A DNA stretch of 64,000 nt from an uncultured Desulfobulbus sp. Its GTDB lineage: Bacteria; Desulfobacterota; Desulfobulbia; Desulfobulbales; Desulfobulbaceae. The DNA is taken from assembly GCF_963664075.1 (NCBI RefSeq), contig NZ_OY760916.1, positions 2,358,001-2,422,000 on the forward strand. Reading direction: 5' to 3'. Of this stretch, positions 25,098 through 33,489 are shown piece after piece (positions within the stretch are counted from its first letter, which is position 1; each line of letters opens with the position of its first letter). The position numbers and the translations under genes were made by a program. The notes below the pieces were generated by a model. The model searched no databases and was not told where the DNA came from. It worked only from the letters and a program-made list of their open reading frames with translations.

Positions 25098-26981
25098 TTA
25101 CAATCCAACCACAGCGTCGAACTTACACGACTGCGCGCAAACGCCACATTTGATGCATTTTGCCTCGTCAATGACATGTGGTTTCTTTTTCTCCCCTCTG
25201 ATCGCCTCAACCGGACATTTTTTGGCACAGAGGCCGCATCCCTTGCATTTATCAGGGTCAATGGAGGGTTTCACCAGCCCCTTGCACTGACCGGCCGGAC
25301 AGACCTTGTCATGCACGTGGGCCTCATACTCTTCGGGGAAGTAATGAAGGGTGGAAAGCACCGGATTGGGTGCAGTCTTACCAAGACCGCAGAGCGATCC
25401 CTTCTGGACGGCAAGCGCCAATTCTTTGAGCAGCGGGATGGTGGTCTCGTCGGCACGACCTTCAATGATGTCATCCATCATGGCCAACATCTGTCGAGTC
25501 CCCTCGCGACAAAGCACGCACTTCCCGCAGCTCTCCCGCTGGGTGAATTCCATGAAAAAGCGGGCCACAGAGACCATGCAGGTATCCTGGTTCATCACAA
25601 CCAGGCCACCGGAACCGACCATGGCGCCCACGGATTTGAGTGCATCAAAGTCCATGGAGAGCTCAAGGTGATCGGGGGTGAGGCAGCCGCCTGAAGGGCC
25701 ACCAATCTGTACTGCCTTGAACCCGGCAGGATCAATGGAGCCATCGGATTTGGTAACACCGCCACCGATGTTGTAGACGATCTCCCTGAGAGTCGTGCCA
25801 AAGGGCACCTCAATCAGGCCGGTATTGGCCACATGCCCGGTAAGGGCAAAGGTTTTGGTGCCTGGAGAGGTGGGCGTTCCCAGCTCACGAAACCGCTCGG
25901 CTCCTTCACGGACAATCCGCACCGCATGGGCCAGTGTTTCGACATTGTTAATGATAGTTGGCTTGCCCCAAAGACCAGATTGGGCCGGAAAGGGCGGTTT
26001 AGGCCGCGGCATCCCTCGTTGTCCCTCGATGGAGGCGATCATCGCGGTTTCTTCGCCGCAGACAAAGGCCCCTGCCCCTTCCATAATCTCACAGCTGACG
26101 TTGTAACCGGAGCCAAAGACGTTTTCACCGAGTATCCCCCGATCCTCGGCATCTTTAACTGCCCGTCGCATCCGCTCTACTGCCAGTGGGTACTCGGCAC
26201 GCACGTAGACCAGGGTCTCATCCGCACCAATGGCACGGGCTGCGACCATCAACCCTTCAATGACAGAGTGCGGATTGCCTTCCATGACAGAGCGATTCAT
26301 GAAGGCACCAGGATCACCCTCGTCAGCGTTACAGATCACATATTTTTTTTCGCTGGCCTGCTTGCGGGCAGTCTCCCACTTACCCCCTGTGGGAAAACCG
26401 CCACCGCCCCGGCCGCGCAGACCGGATTCGGTGATTTCGGCACAGATCTCCTCGGGTGCCAGTTGCAGCATAGCTTTTTTAGCCCCCTCGTAGCCACCGA
26501 TACGCAGATATTCATCCAGACTTTCGGGATCGATAATGCCGCATTCGCCCAGAACAAAGCGCTGCTGGCGCGTGTAGAATGGAATATCATCGGGCCCTGT
26601 ACAGGGATGACCATTGCCAGGTTCAGTGTAGAGCAACCGCTCGACCACACCGCCACAAACCAGCGATGTCTCGATAATTTCCTCGACGTCTTCCACCTTA
26701 ACCTGGTTATAGAGGATATTCTCCGGCAGGATCGTCACCAGAGGCCCCATCTGGCAAAACCCCTGGCAGCCACTCCGGGTGAAGGCGGTGGTGCCGTGAT
26801 TATCCTCTTCCTCTTTCAGCTCGACGATATAGGGCAACTCGCGCTTTCGCATCTGTTCTTGAAAGGCGGCATAGACTTTGAGTGCACCGTTGGCAACACA
26901 ACCGGTTCCGGCGCAGAGAACGACGCGGCGTAGGGCCCCCATAAGTGGATCAGGGTGGGTGGCAGCATAGGGCATGCTCAT
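25098..26981 (-). CDS. hydB: Bifurcating hydrogenase flavoprotein subunit HydB (NuoF-like)
   Basis: A 627-residue NADH- and FMN-binding subunit. An N-terminal thioredoxin-like [2Fe-2S] domain (Cys23, Cys28, then CQGFC) precedes the NuoF core with GRGGGGFPTGGKWE (NADH/FMN site), ICNADEGDPGAFMNR and the [4Fe-4S] motif ESCGKCVLCREG. The C-terminus carries two ferredoxin-type clusters (CKGCGLCAKKCP, CIKCGVCAQSCK). This domain order is that of HydB in bifurcating hydrogenases. ATG 26981 overlaps the hydC stop as ATGA, so translation is coupled. Confidence 0.96.
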   Translation of the reverse strand: MSMPYAATHPDPLMGALRRVVLCAGTGCVANGALKVYAAFQEQMRKRELPYIVELKEEEDNHGTTAFTRSGCQGFCQMGPLVTILPENILYNQVKVEDVEEIIETSLVCGGVVERLLYTEPGNGHPCTGPDDIPFYTRQQRFVLGECGIIDPESLDEYLRIGGYEGAKKAMLQLAPEEICAEITESGLRGRGGGGFPTGGKWETARKQASEKKYVICNADEGDPGAFMNRSVMEGNPHSVIEGLMVAARAIGADETLVYVRAEYPLAVERMRRAVKDAEDRGILGENVFGSGYNVSCEIMEGAGAFVCGEETAMIASIEGQRGMPRPKPPFPAQSGLWGKPTIINNVETLAHAVRIVREGAERFRELGTPTSPGTKTFALTGHVANTGLIEVPFGTTLREIVYNIGGGVTKSDGSIDPAGFKAVQIGGPSGGCLTPDHLELSMDFDALKSVGAMVGSGGLVVMNQDTCMVSVARFFMEFTQRESCGKCVLCREGTRQMLAMMDDIIEGRADETTIPLLKELALAVQKGSLCGLGKTAPNPVLSTLHYFPEEYEAHVHDKVCPAGQCKGLVKPSIDPDKCKGCGLCAKKCPVEAIRGEKKKPHVIDEAKCIKCGVCAQSCKFDAVVGL

Positions 26982-27493
26982 GAATGTTTCTCCTGGGCGA
27001 TGATGGCATCGATTAATTTGACAGCTGAGTCAGGAGTCATCTGTCCATGAACTTCCTCGTTGATCACCACGACAGGAGCCAAACCACAGGCCCCAAGACA
27101 GGCCACAGTTTCAACGGTAAAGAGCATATCTTCGGTCGTATTCTGCTTGGCACTCAGGCCAAGTCGAGCGTAAAGCGCTTCAAGAATGGGGACGGATCGT
27201 TTGACGTGACAGGCGGTACCGTCGCAAAGGCGAACAACGTATTTGCCTTTTGGCTCCAGGGCAAAATGGGAATAGAAGGTGGCCACGCCATAGACGCGGG
27301 CCGGAGGGACTCCCAGACCATCGGCAACAAAGGTGAGCACATCCTCAGGCAGGTAACGGTATTCTTCCTGTACTGCTTGCAGAATCGGGATCAGACGTTG
27401 GGGGAGCTTGCCATTTTCTTCAAGAATGGCGCAGACTTTATCAAAACGGCGTGCAGGTGCTTGCACTGCTACGTCCTGCTCAATGATGGTCAT
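26978..27493 (-). CDS. hydC: Bifurcating hydrogenase subunit HydC (NuoE-like)
   Basis: A 171-residue thioredoxin-fold [2Fe-2S] protein, with helical N-terminus ILQAVQEEYRYLPEDVLTFV and cluster ligands in CDGTACHV and CLGACGLAP. It forms the small electron-transfer subunit of HydABC. Its start overlaps the stop of rex by 4 nt and its stop overlaps hydB by 4 nt. Confidence 0.95.
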   Translation of the reverse strand: MTIIEQDVAVQAPARRFDKVCAILEENGKLPQRLIPILQAVQEEYRYLPEDVLTFVADGLGVPPARVYGVATFYSHFALEPKGKYVVRLCDGTACHVKRSVPILEALYARLGLSAKQNTTEDMLFTVETVACLGACGLAPVVVINEEVHGQMTPDSAVKLIDAIIAQEKHS

Positions 27494-28194
27494 GATTTGG
27501 ATACTCCTTTGGAACGGTTCTCAGCCAGCCTTCGGGTCATTTTTTGTGACAGAACCGCCAGAGAGCAGTAGAGATCTTCATTGGTGACAATGACATTGTC
27601 CGGGACATGAATTTTCACTGGTGCAAAATTCCAGATTGCCAGCGCGCCCCCTTCGACCAGGAGATCGGCAGCTTGCTGAGCGTGCTCACCGGGTACCGTG
27701 ATAATGCCGAACTGCACGCCCATTCTCCGCATCAAGCCTGTCAATTTACTGATATGGCGCACATGCTTGCCGTGAATCACTCGGTGGCATTTATTCGGGT
27801 CCACATCAAAGGCGGCCACTATAGACAGCCCGCAATCGGAAAATCCAGGGTAGCCCATCAAGGCTTCCCCCAGGTTCCCTGCCCCAACAAGAAAAGCTTC
27901 TGTGGTCTCATCCCACCCAAGAAACCGCTCGATGGCACTGATCAACTCATTGATCTCGTATCCAACCTTAGGACGCCCCACAGTGCCGGTCATTTCAATG
28001 TCCTTTCTGACCTGGGTTGCGTCGAGCTTGAGTTCCGCGCCTATAACAGTGCAGGAGATACCGGTGCGACCGGTGGTTTCACGCAATTGTTTCAGCAACC
28101 GGTAGTACAACGGCAAACGACGCAGTGTTGGCTCCGGCGCGCCTTTCAAAATACTCCGGGTAACCTTCACTGTGTTTTTGTCCATTCTTTTCAC
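27490..28194 (-). CDS. rex: Rex-family NADH/NAD redox-sensing repressor
   Basis: A 234-residue regulator with an N-terminal winged helix (LPLYYRLLKQLRETTGRTGI, QVRKDIEMTGTVGRPKVGYE) and a Rossmann domain with FLVGAGNLGEAL. Rex leaves DNA when NADH rises, so placing it first in the hydCBA operon gives direct redox control of a NADH-linked hydrogenase, and probably autoregulation. The N-terminus (MKRMDKNTVKVTRSILKGAP) is slightly extended; GTG or ATG codons downstream are possible starts. Confidence 0.93.
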   Translation of the reverse strand: MKRMDKNTVKVTRSILKGAPEPTLRRLPLYYRLLKQLRETTGRTGISCTVIGAELKLDATQVRKDIEMTGTVGRPKVGYEINELISAIERFLGWDETTEAFLVGAGNLGEALMGYPGFSDCGLSIVAAFDVDPNKCHRVIHGKHVRHISKLTGLMRRMGVQFGIITVPGEHAQQAADLLVEGGALAIWNFAPVKIHVPDNVIVTNEDLYCSLAVLSQKMTRRLAENRSKGVSKS

Positions 28195-28283
28195 TCCAAA
28201 CTACTATTCAAGAAGAAGATACTGATAACCAAGCAAAAAACGCTGCGCTGACGAAACTATTAGAGAATTTATTCTCGATAATT

Positions 28284-28312
28284 ATTATGACAAAATTTCT
28301 CGATTATGTCAA
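28284..28312 (-). promoter_or_regulatory. Sigma-70 promoter for rex-hydCBA with overlapping direct repeats
   Basis: On the minus strand TTGACA (28307-28312) and CATAAT (28284-28289) are separated by exactly 17 nt, about 90-120 bp before rex. The plus strand shows direct repeats ATTATGACAAA (28284-28294) and ATTATGTCAAA (28303-28313) covering both boxes, so a protein bound there would block the promoter. Confidence 0.7.
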
Positions 28313-28407
28313 ACTTTTTACAATCTAAAAGATACAGCTTATTTTATCCACAAGATCAGTTTGTTACAAGGTAGTTCCAGCTGATATCAAGAATATTTCC
28401 CTTGTTG

Positions 28408-28431
28408 CAAAATGTCATTTTGTGGTACAAA
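28408..28431. promoter_or_regulatory. Candidate operator: two overlapping palindromes
   Basis: CAAAATG-T-CATTTTG (28408-28422) and TTTGT-GGT-ACAAA (28419-28431) overlap upstream of the rex promoter. They look like dimeric regulator sites. Rex is a candidate, but the sequences differ from the consensus I recall for Rex. Confidence 0.4.
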
Positions 28432-28499
28432 GCCACGCGTTCCCCCTCCAATTTTTCTACGAAATTATGCCAAATTAGGCTTTACAAACGGAGAAATTA

Positions 28500-29099
28500 T
28501 TACTGATACTTTCCCAGTTCTCTCCCCTGCTCGACTAACTGATTTAATTGGGTCAGAACCCGGTCAAAATGGAGCTGTAGCTCGGCAACAAGCTCTGTTG
28601 CACCATCCTCTTCACCAAGTTCGTCAGCAGCCAGCTGTAAAAGTTGTTCATTTTTATGCGAAAGCTCTTCTAGCTCATGACTAAGCTGCTCGCGCTTGCT
28701 GTTTTTCTCCTGCTCAGAATTGAGCACCGGTACCAAACGCTGTATGGAAATCTCAACAAGATAATCCCTGGGCATCCCTAGAGATTTCGCAACATGCTCC
28801 AACGACAACAGCGCATTACGACTGACCACATAGGTTTTCTGTTGCCGCTTATTTGCGGCCTGCTGCTGTGTTTCCGCGGCTCTGGCCAACTGCGAGAGCA
28901 CATCACGATCCTCCACCAGTTGATCAAAAAGAGACTTTTGCTTCACCCCCAACTGCGATGCGGCAACGCTTAAGAGCGTAATCACCTGTGGCGGTAGGCG
29001 AAAGGTCGCCCGCACAGATTGCTTGCCACGAAGCGTTTCTGCAGAGAGCTCCTCAAGCCCACTGAATTGGCGGCCCTGTTTATCCGAATTCTTTTTCAT
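28500..29099 (-). CDS. Putative tandem ribbon-helix-helix protein with coiled-coil tail
   Basis: A 199-residue soluble protein. Residues about 28-66 (SVRATFRLPPQVITLLSVAA, then LGVKQKSLFDQLVEDRD) and about 88-120 (TYVVSRNALLSLEHVAKSLG, then PRDYLVEISIQRL) each look like a strand plus two helices, as in ribbon-helix-helix or CopG-like DNA-binding folds. The C-terminal about 75 residues form a charged coiled coil (KREQLSHELEELSHKNEQLL). I do not recognise a named family. It is divergent from three small heat-shock genes, so a regulatory link is possible. It could instead be a cytoplasmic structural protein. Confidence 0.55.
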   Translation of the reverse strand: MKKNSDKQGRQFSGLEELSAETLRGKQSVRATFRLPPQVITLLSVAASQLGVKQKSLFDQLVEDRDVLSQLARAAETQQQAANKRQQKTYVVSRNALLSLEHVAKSLGMPRDYLVEISIQRLVPVLNSEQEKNSKREQLSHELEELSHKNEQLLQLAADELGEEDGATELVAELQLHFDRVLTQLNQLVEQGRELGKYQ

Positions 29100-29279
29100 A
29101 GCACTTCCCCTCGGTAATTTTCATTACTACTTACCGGATAATATTTTAAAGTAATGCGCATAAAAATTTCATTCAACCCATTGACGACGTTTTTGTCATG
29201 ATTATTTTCCAGAACAAGAAAACAGGATAGGTGAATGAACAAGGTACCATCTCATACAACCAATTACTCAGGAGGCTCT

Positions 29280-29726
29280 ATGTTTACTCATCTTCATGAC
29301 ATGCATCAGTTTTTAGGAGCTATGGATCTGTTTCGTTCTCGGATGAATACTCTCTTTAATGACTTCGATCAAACAACCTCACCGGCTTACCGCTGGGTTG
29401 GCACAGAAGCTCACCCCCCCACTAACCTCAGCGACACTGGAGATAATCTTGAGATTGTAGCGGAGGTACCAGGTGTGGCAAAAAAGGATTTAGAAGTCAA
29501 AATTCAAGGAAATTATCTACAGATAACAGGAACCCGAAAAACCAAGGCACCTGAAGGATACAAACCCCATCGAACCGAACGGGGCAGCGGTAGTTTCAGC
29601 AGAAGCTTCACCCTTCCCTACGATGTGGATGCATCCAAAGTAGAGGCATCACTGACCAATGGCCTGCTCAGACTGGTATTACCTAAAGCAGAGACAGCAA
29701 AACCCAAGCAAATTACTATTCAGTAA
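29280..29726 (+). CDS. Small heat-shock protein (Hsp20), first of three
   Basis: A 148-residue alpha-crystallin-domain chaperone that holds unfolding proteins in the cytoplasm. Signatures are LEIVAEVPGVAKKDLEVKIQ, LQITGTRK and the C-terminal ASLTNGLLRLVLPKAE (the A-x-x-x-N-G-x-L motif). ATG 29280 follows AGGAGG (29270-29275). An upstream in-frame ATG at 29235 lacks a ribosome-binding site. A possible -35 (TTGACG, 29181-29186) lies upstream, with an AT-rich -10 near 29203. No CIRCE element is seen. Confidence 0.92.
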   Translation: MFTHLHDMHQFLGAMDLFRSRMNTLFNDFDQTTSPAYRWVGTEAHPPTNLSDTGDNLEIVAEVPGVAKKDLEVKIQGNYLQITGTRKTKAPEGYKPHRTERGSGSFSRSFTLPYDVDASKVEASLTNGLLRLVLPKAETAKPKQITIQ

Positions 29727-29761
29727 TACAACCATATTAATAATGCAATAAGGAGTTCATT

Positions 29762-30148
29762 ATGAGCACAAACACTGATCTTGTTGCGCAAAAGGACCAG
29801 GGAAAAAACGTAAGCAAACAACTACCTGTTATAGCGCCGGAAGTTGATGTCTTTGAAAATGATCATGAAATATTGCTTCAGGCTGACATGCCTGGTGTCC
29901 TCAAAGAAGACATCATGATCAATATAGATAACGGCAAAATGGTGCTCTCAGGTGTTCGCCGGCTGGAATCGACAGGTGCTTCTACCTGGAAAGAATTTGG
30001 TGAGGTTGAATTTCGCCGCAACTTTTCCGTACCGCAATCCATTGATACCAATAAGGTCAATGCCGAGTTCAAGGATGGGCAGCTTTGCCTGCATCTGCCT
30101 AAATCCGAAGCAGCCAAACCGCGGCAAATTGAGATTAAAGCCGGATAA
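29762..30148 (+). CDS. Small heat-shock protein (Hsp20), second of three
   Basis: A 128-residue alpha-crystallin-domain protein: PEVDVFENDHEILLQADMPG, ILLQADMPGVLKEDIMINID and AEFKDGQLCLHLPKSE. It follows the first hsp20 by 35 bp, with AAGGAG before ATG 29762, so it belongs to the same operon. It has a short N-terminal arm, and probably assembles with its neighbours into mixed oligomers (inference). Confidence 0.92.
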   Translation: MSTNTDLVAQKDQGKNVSKQLPVIAPEVDVFENDHEILLQADMPGVLKEDIMINIDNGKMVLSGVRRLESTGASTWKEFGEVEFRRNFSVPQSIDTNKVNAEFKDGQLCLHLPKSEAAKPRQIEIKAG

Positions 30149-30231
30149 TACAGATCTCCCTTGAATCGAATCTGCTCTTGGGCATCTTGAAGCATGCAAG
30201 ATGCCCCCTCATCCCATAGAGGAGGAAGCTC

Positions 30232-30789
30232 ATGGAATTAAAAAAACTTGCTCCATGGAACTGGTTCAAAAAAGAAGAAGAGCATGCGCATCCCGTTCGA
30301 GTTCAACGTGCAGAAAAAACGCAGGGGTTCGCCAGCGGCCACAGCGCTCCCATGTTGCAGCTTCATCGCGACATAGACACCCTCTTTGATCAATTTTTTG
30401 CAGGTTGGGGAATGCCAGAGCTGAACCCCTGGGGTGGGATCGGCGCCGATACTCTGCTCAAGCCCAAAGTGGATCTGAGCGCTGCAGACACGCAGTATCA
30501 ACTCAGCGTTGAGATTCCCGGTGTGAATGAAAAGGATATCACCATAGACATTCGCCAAAACACCATGACTATCAGAGGTGAAAAGCGGCAGACGAAGGAA
30601 GAAAAAGAAAAAAATTACTATCGGATCGAACGCAGCTACGGTGCCTTTCAACGCATCCTCTCCCTACCGGAGGATGTAGACCAGGATACTATTGAAGCCA
30701 CGTTTAAAAACGGCGTACTCACCGTAACCATGCCCCGCAAAGCGATAGCTGAGGGAGAGGCAAAGCAGGTGGCGATCACTTCGCACTAA
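30232..30789 (+). CDS. Small heat-shock protein (Hsp20), third of three
   Basis: A 185-residue protein with a longer N-terminal arm (residues 1-75, Trp- and His-rich, with LHRDIDTLFDQFFAGWG) and an alpha-crystallin domain: YQLSVEIPGVNEKDITIDIR, MTIRGEKRQTKEEKEKNYYR and ATFKNGVLTVTMPR. GAGGAGGAAGCTC precedes ATG 30232. The three genes differ enough to be old duplicates or separately acquired. The operon ends at the strong hairpin 30928-30976. Confidence 0.93.
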   Translation: MELKKLAPWNWFKKEEEHAHPVRVQRAEKTQGFASGHSAPMLQLHRDIDTLFDQFFAGWGMPELNPWGGIGADTLLKPKVDLSAADTQYQLSVEIPGVNEKDITIDIRQNTMTIRGEKRQTKEEKEKNYYRIERSYGAFQRILSLPEDVDQDTIEATFKNGVLTVTMPRKAIAEGEAKQVAITSH

Positions 30790-30927
30790 GGTTCTGTACT
30801 CTCCCCACCAATACCTGTGGCGGCGAGCAGGGCTCAACAACGTATCATTTCTAATGAGATAATTTTTTTCAATCTCCTATGTTGTTCAGTTTCAGCTGAA
30901 GCAGTGATCAATGCTCATTGCTCCAGA

Positions 30928-30976
30928 AGAATAAAACAAGCCCGCTGGTAACGTACCGGCGGGCTTGTTTTATTCT
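30928..30976. terminator. Bidirectional terminator between hsp20 operon and signalling block
   Basis: AGAATAAAACAAGCCCGC (30928-30945) pairs perfectly with GCGGGCTTGTTTTATTCT (30959-30976). The GC stem flanked by A- and T-runs is a symmetrical intrinsic terminator serving both the plus-strand hsp20 genes and the minus-strand response regulator. Confidence 0.9.
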
Positions 30977-31118
30977 CGAGTAAAGACGAGTAAGGGAACC
31001 TCCAGGTTCTTTGTTATGCAGATCCTGCAGGTCAGCTTGATCCTCAGTCGACCGGGATCAAACTGCTCCTGGGCACACTCCGTACATCGACGAAACTTGT
31101 TCGCCCAGACGAGATGGG

Positions 31119-31547
31119 TTATTCTGGAGGAAGCACGACAATACTCAGCCAAAAATTATTTATATTTTCAACTACTTTTAGAAACTGTTGAAAATCAAGC
31201 GGCTTGGTTATATAACAATTTGCATAGAGGTTATAACTTTGCAATATATCTTCATCAGCCTTTGAGGAGGTCAGGATAACCACCGGGATAGTACGCAACT
31301 TCGAATCAGCCTTAATCTCTGCCAACACCTCTCTTCCATCTTTTTTAGGAAGATTGAGATCCAAAAGGATCAGATCTGGCCGAGGAGAGTTGACATATTG
31401 TCCTTGATGATGAAGGAAATCCATTGCTTTTTCTCCATCCTCTACAACATGTAAATTATTCTTCACCATATTGGTCAGTAACGCCTCCCGGGCAAGTTCA
31501 ACGTCTCCGGGATTATCCTCTACGAGTAAAATCTCTATCATTTTCAT
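31119..31547 (-). CDS. Single-domain response regulator (Rcp1-like)
   Basis: A 142-residue CheY-fold protein with no output domain. [19 protein letters not shown] gives the acidic pocket, [19 protein letters not shown] the phospho-acceptor Asp, then [13 protein letters not shown] and [10 protein letters not shown] (conserved Lys). The extended loop ([17 protein letters not shown]) is typical of Rcp1-type regulators that partner phytochrome-like kinases. The kinase gene upstream (31630) carries exactly that kinase type, so the two are a likely pair. Confidence 0.92.
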   Translation of the reverse strand: MKMIEILLVEDNPGDVELAREALLTNMVKNNLHVVEDGEKAMDFLHHQGQYVNSPRPDLILLDLNLPKKDGREVLAEIKADSKLRTIPVVILTSSKADEDILQSYNLYANCYITKPLDFQQFLKVVENINNFWLSIVVLPPE

Positions 31548-31629
31548 AGGAAGAACTCCTCAGTAATTACGCCAAAAATATTCACTTGTTCTGTATAGTG
31601 TACGGTCTTGTACGGAGATCGCTGCCTAT

Positions 31630-33489
31630 TCATGATCGCTGAGGAAGAGTGAAATAAAAGGTTGATCCCTTACCCAATTCAGATTCAAACCATATTTTCC
31701 CTCTATGGCGTTCAATAATTCGCTTGCACAAAGCCAACCCTATCCCTGTCCCCTGGTACTCCTCGCGGGTATGCAATCGCTGAAAAATGATAAAAATACG
31801 ATCAGCATATTTTTCGTCTATACCGATTCCATTATCCCGAACGCTACATTCCCATACACCAGCAACATCGCGTGCACTGATATGAATTTTGGGAGCTTCA
31901 TCTTGCCGAAACTTGATTGCATTGCTTATTAAATTTTGCAGGACTTGGGTTATCTGCACAGCATCAGCTTGAATCACCGGTAGTGCATCTGCGGTTATTT
32001 CCACCTGATTTTCCTCTAGGGTTAACTCTAGATTTTTTTTGGTAATTTCGAAAATTTCTTTCAAATCCACCTCTTCAAATTCTTTTCCTTTTGTCGTAAC
32101 CCGTGAAAATGAAAGCAGATCCTGAATCAACTGTTGCATACGGGCTGCGCCATCAACTGCAAAATGGATATATTTATCGGCTTTTTCATCGAGTTGCCCT
32201 TTATACTTCTGCGCAAGCAGTTGATTATAGCTGGAAACCATTCGCAACGGTTCTTGTAAATCATGCGAAGCTACGTAGGCAAACTGCTCCAATTCCGTAT
32301 TCGACTGTTTAACTCGTTCCAGTGCATGCTGTAGTTGCTGTTCAGCGCTTTTTCGCTGTTCAACCTCCCGTTGGAGCATATTACGGGACACCAACGTCTC
32401 TTTCAAACGTACAAGCATTGTCATAAAGGCCACAGATATCTGCTGAATCTCATAGAGGCCACTCGATGATACGGAATATTCGAGGTTTTCTCCCGAAACT
32501 CGGTTCAACTTATCGACAAGATGTCCCAGTGGTCGCAGCAGTGTTTGGGCAAAGAACCAACTGATAAAAAATGTGAGGAGCAATACAGCAAAACCAATAC
32601 CCACTAATTGTCGTTGTATTTGCTGATTAGGTGCCAGAAATTCTTCCTGATCGATTTTTGTTAAAAGACCCAAATTACGTTCTGCAAGGTACAGATACGA
32701 ACCAATAACGGTGACATCTCGATAATCATTGTAGATAGAAGCGCCACTATGACCGGAGAGGACCTCTGTAACGCCGTGTGTATGCACTGTTTTCCTGAGC
32801 ATGTATTCCTGACCATATCGAGGTTCTGTTATAAAAAAATTTTGGTTGTTCACAAGGTAGGAATCCTCTGTGGTCCAAAAACTGTTATGCTCCTCTACAA
32901 TGGCTGAAAGTTTGGCCAAATTGAGGCGACCGACAAGCACACCATAACTACTGTCTCCGCCATTTTTTAACGGCGTACTTATCAGCATACTTGGCTGCAT
33001 CAATGTCATGGAATAATGCACATTCTCTATATAATTTTGCTTTTGCCCTCTTGTAAAAAAATCCCTATTGACCATGAGCTTACCGACTTGGTGTGAATCA
33101 GTTGAGAGCAACACCTCACCTTGCGGCACCAGGAGGATAAAAATTTCAGTAAACAGATTCTGTGCAACGACCGGTGCGAGATGCAATGTGGTAAGCTCTT
33201 GCAAAAATATTTGTTTTTCTTTTATTCCTTGCTGCTCTTTTTGAGCAAGTTTTTGACTAAAATTATCATGAAAAACAGGCATAGATGCCAATAAGTCCAA
33301 TGTATTGGAAGCGTTCACCAGCCACTGCTCAATACGAGCCTTTTTTTGAATATTAATAGAGGTTAAAAAGGATATGGCCTGTTCCCTGTGTGATTTCAAT
33401 GTCTTCTGGCTGATAAATACTCCTGTCACCAGACAACAAAACAACGCAATTAATGAGAAAGCCAGCGTAGCTCTTGTTTGTAATTTCAT
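31630..33489 (-). CDS. Membrane histidine kinase with Cache-like sensor, HAMP and phytochrome-type kinase core
   Basis: A 619-residue kinase: TM1 at about 8-28, a large periplasmic region (about 30-270, Cache-like, with YGVLVGRLNLAKLSAIV), TM2 near 272-295, HAMP, coiled coil, then HisKA (FAYVASHDLQEPLRMVSSYN) and HATPase (NLISNAIKF, DNGIGID, GTGIGLALCKRI). It overlaps the preceding binding-protein gene by 4 nt (ATGA), so the two are translationally coupled. The periplasmic domain may be regulated by ligand-loaded binding protein; this is inference from gene order. Output is probably the Rcp1-like regulator at 31119. Confidence 0.9.
   Translation of the reverse strand: MKLQTRATLAFSLIALFCCLVTGVFISQKTLKSHREQAISFLTSINIQKKARIEQWLVNASNTLDLLASMPVFHDNFSQKLAQKEQQGIKEKQIFLQELTTLHLAPVVAQNLFTEIFILLVPQGEVLLSTDSHQVGKLMVNRDFFTRGQKQNYIENVHYSMTLMQPSMLISTPLKNGGDSSYGVLVGRLNLAKLSAIVEEHNSFWTTEDSYLVNNQNFFITEPRYGQEYMLRKTVHTHGVTEVLSGHSGASIYNDYRDVTVIGSYLYLAERNLGLLTKIDQEEFLAPNQQIQRQLVGIGFAVLLLTFFISWFFAQTLLRPLGHLVDKLNRVSGENLEYSVSSSGLYEIQQISVAFMTMLVRLKETLVSRNMLQREVEQRKSAEQQLQHALERVKQSNTELEQFAYVASHDLQEPLRMVSSYNQLLAQKYKGQLDEKADKYIHFAVDGAARMQQLIQDLLSFSRVTTKGKEFEEVDLKEIFEITKKNLELTLEENQVEITADALPVIQADAVQITQVLQNLISNAIKFRQDEAPKIHISARDVAGVWECSVRDNGIGIDEKYADRIFIIFQRLHTREEYQGTGIGLALCKRIIERHRGKIWFESELGKGSTFYFTLPQRS

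Noticed and set aside
25085..25261. Longer N-terminus for hydA
   Set aside because: It overlaps the end of hydB. The AGGAGG-preceded ATG at 25084 gives the normal HydA N-terminus.
25833..26933. 366-residue plus-strand ORF antisense to hydB
   Set aside because: It mirrors the strongly supported hydB frame, has no ribosome-binding site, and its translation shows no domain.
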